Shown: positions 61,925 to 64,000 of the stretch, one piece after another
Layout of the letters: the number at the start of each line of letters is the position of its first letter
Position numbering within the stretch: position 1 is the stretch's first letter
From: Rapana venosa
Lineage: Eukaryota > Mollusca > Gastropoda > Neogastropoda > Muricidae
Reading direction: 5' to 3'
DNA: 64,000 nt
Assembly: GCA_028751875.1 (NCBI GenBank)
Contig: CM054141.1
Location: 66,390,090-66,454,089 of the forward strand
Notes under the pieces: model-generated
Told to the model about the DNA's origin: nothing
The model's input: only the letters and a program-made list of their open reading frames with translations
Database searches by the model: none
Made by a program: the position numbers and the translations under genes

Positions 61925-64000
61925 GTAAGAGCAATGTGTTCTTATCCTTTGGGTTCGTGTTTTTGACTTGTCTGCCTCGGGTTACCCATTATACTAAGTG
62001 TAGGCATTGTACAGATCTGAGAAGGAGATGCTGAAAAGCATCCAGTCCACAGGCAGCTGAGGGAAGAAAGTTGTATGCTGTACACAAAATCAAAGTATGA
62101 AAACAGATTGTTTGGATTTGAAAGTCAGCTGATTCAGTGACTCATTGTCATGTTTGAGTTTGTAACTGTATTGATAGAGACTAAGAGCCTGATTGTTGCA
62201 GATTTCAGTCAAGTTTTGTAGGAGTTGTTAAACTGTGTTTTATTTCATTTTCAACTTATTTGTGTTGTTGATAGTGTTTAGGTGTAAAATGTCATGTGTA
62301 CCAATGTATGTGCCCAGTTTTATTTGTTGATGTAAAAGGTATTGTCATTGACCAACTGCCTTGTTATTATGCCATACATGTGTGCTTTGTAGTAGTCTAG
62401 GAAACCCAAGGACAGTATACACATACATGATTTTTTTTAATGAAGTAGGTTTTGTTTTAGTATTTAGTTTTACCCCAGTTATATGATGCTACCATTTTTG
62501 ACACTTTGAAACATCCACTTATGTAATTTTACAGCTACAGAGCATTGAAATTGAGCCATCCACGGTGTCGTGTGTGTGAACTATGACTATTGCTTTAGAT
62601 TAGACAGAGGAAGTTGAATTACTGTATATTTCCATTGAAACTTATACAACAAAAAGTGTGTACAGAGGCACACATAGTTGCACAAATATACCCACAGTCA
62701 AACAAGTCTTGCACACACACACACACACTTGCGCATACATATACATGCACACGTACCCTTTCTGGAAAAATGTAAAGAGTCATAATGATTTGAATTCATA
62801 TGACGTTCATTTCTTTTTTCAAAACCATATTTCACCCACCCCATCCCTTATCCAGTATTTTTACCCCTACCCAAACTCGTAAAACCTGAAACAAAACAGA
62901 TTTTTTCCAACCTTACAACCCACCTCTGGTTTTACACCTTAGCAGCATGCATAGATCTTCTGCCTCTGGAGTGATAAAGGATTTGGAAAATACTAGCAAT
63001 ATTTGTACATTTACTCTTTTGTAAATAAATTCACTCTCACTATTATATTAAATTATCACTGCAATAAATCTGCTAGAGCTGTGAGTTATTTTCAAGAAAA
63101 CACCACTTGTGTTGCACTATCAGGATCTTGCTACAGAAGACAAAGGGGATTGTACCTGTAGAACTCTTTGTCATGGCATGTGATGTGTAAGCCCAGTTTT
63201 CTATACTATGACACTCTAAACCAATTATCTTGCTACACATAGATTTGAGAACAAGCTGGTTACTTAAGAGGATTAGTGGTAGGGGGAAATGGTTGAGCTC
63301 TAAACTGCACACAACTTCCCTCTTCTTTTTTCTTTCATCTCTCTCTTAAGTCTGAGGACAACTTCTTCAAAGAAAAGGTATGGTATTTTAAACTTTCATG
63401 CTGCGAGCCATGGGGCTCACATGCATACAAACAGCCACGAGTTTGCCCATTTATACTGTACTTTACTAATTTGTCGAATTATCCAATTTGCTATGGTCTC
63501 AGCCTGCAAAGTCTGTTAAAGAATGGTTCCAAAATTTACTTTTTACACAAAATGAAATGATCTTTTAATTCCTTGGATCACTTCTGAAGTTATGGAAATT
63601 GTTTTATTCTCCCTTGCATTCTGTGTGGTTTTATGTGGGGTTTTTGTTTTGATCATTTTTAGCTAATAAAAAATTTGTTTTAACCCCTCTTGAAAACTAC
63701 GGCTTGGAGGAAGTTCAGTGTAACACATCTCCGTGATCACAAGATAAATTGATAAGCATTGGGTGTTCTGAATGTTGTGAAATACACAAAAAATTGCCAA
63801 TTACTGATGTAGTCTCTCCTTATGCCTAGATGGAAATACAGCGCGCTAATGAATTTATTATAATTAGTCAATTCTGCAATGTCCCAGCTTGACTGACCTT
63901 TATCTCCTTTAGGAGTTGTTGGATATTGCACTGAATTTTTCAGGAAATGCGAGTTTTAAAACCTAACAGAGCCTACATACACGTGCACTATACAAATCTT
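61925..64000. other. A+T-rich DNA, probably a first intron
   Basis: No coding region apart from the microexon candidate at 63351. A short (CA)n lies at 62712-62728. Nothing else recognised to the window end. Confidence 0.4.
63351..63377 (+). CDS. Possible 27-nt microexon
   Basis: A long pyrimidine tract (CTTCTTTTTTCTTTCATCTCTCTCTTAAG) leads to TCTGAGGACAACTTCTTC, then AAAGAAAAG and donor GTATGG. It is 27 nt, phase neutral, reading SEDNFFKEK. The strength of both sites is the only evidence, and I do not know the gene. Confidence 0.28.

Overview
This is eukaryotic genomic DNA, almost certainly from an invertebrate animal. The genes are split into short exons by long introns with GT-AG junctions. 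The intergenic DNA is A+T-rich and carries a very heavy load of microsatellites, tRNA-headed SINEs and decayed LINE and piggyBac relics. A gastropod mollusc is my best guess from the SINE style, but that is inference. No bacterial operon, CRISPR array, rRNA gene or functional tRNA gene was seen.

Layout. (1) Bases 1-16493, + strand: the 3' nine exons of a ubiquitin-specific protease of the USP35/USP38 family. The gene starts upstream of the window. The exons encode the end of the N-terminal helical-repeat region and the whole catalytic domain, and the stop codon is at 16491-16493. (2) 16494-26600: about 10 kb of convergent 3' flank or UTR and repeats. (3) 26601-47595, - strand: a complete 16-exon CLPB (Skd3) gene. 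It encodes a presequence, a hydrophobic segment, ankyrin repeats and one AAA+ disaggregase module, about 638 residues. (4) About 49.7-54.4 kb, + strand: the 3' exons of an unidentified gene with a His/Arg-rich, acidic-ended C-terminus. A possible first exon lies at 49778. (5) 55.7-58.1 kb: minus-strand LINE reverse-transcriptase relics. (6) 61.6-63.4 kb: a possible promoter with a non-coding first exon, and a 27-nt microexon candidate, of another + strand gene.

The most unusual signal is a set of tandem arrays built from, or ending at, splice junctions of these two genes. USP exon 6350-6451 is preceded by about eight decayed copies of itself that keep acceptor-like ends. In CLPB, the 5' splice sites of exons 14 and 15 are each copied eight or nine times into the next intron. 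The 3' splice-site side of exon 15 continues into a 20-bp satellite. The acceptor core of exon 16 recurs about five times as AG|GTAA. A second window-wide observation is that several conserved exons carry isolated 1-nt frameshifts while their splice phases stay consistent. This looks more like uncorrected indels in the sequence than gene decay.

The genes have unrelated roles: deubiquitination for the USP, and mitochondrial intermembrane-space protein solubilisation for CLPB. I see no functional cluster.
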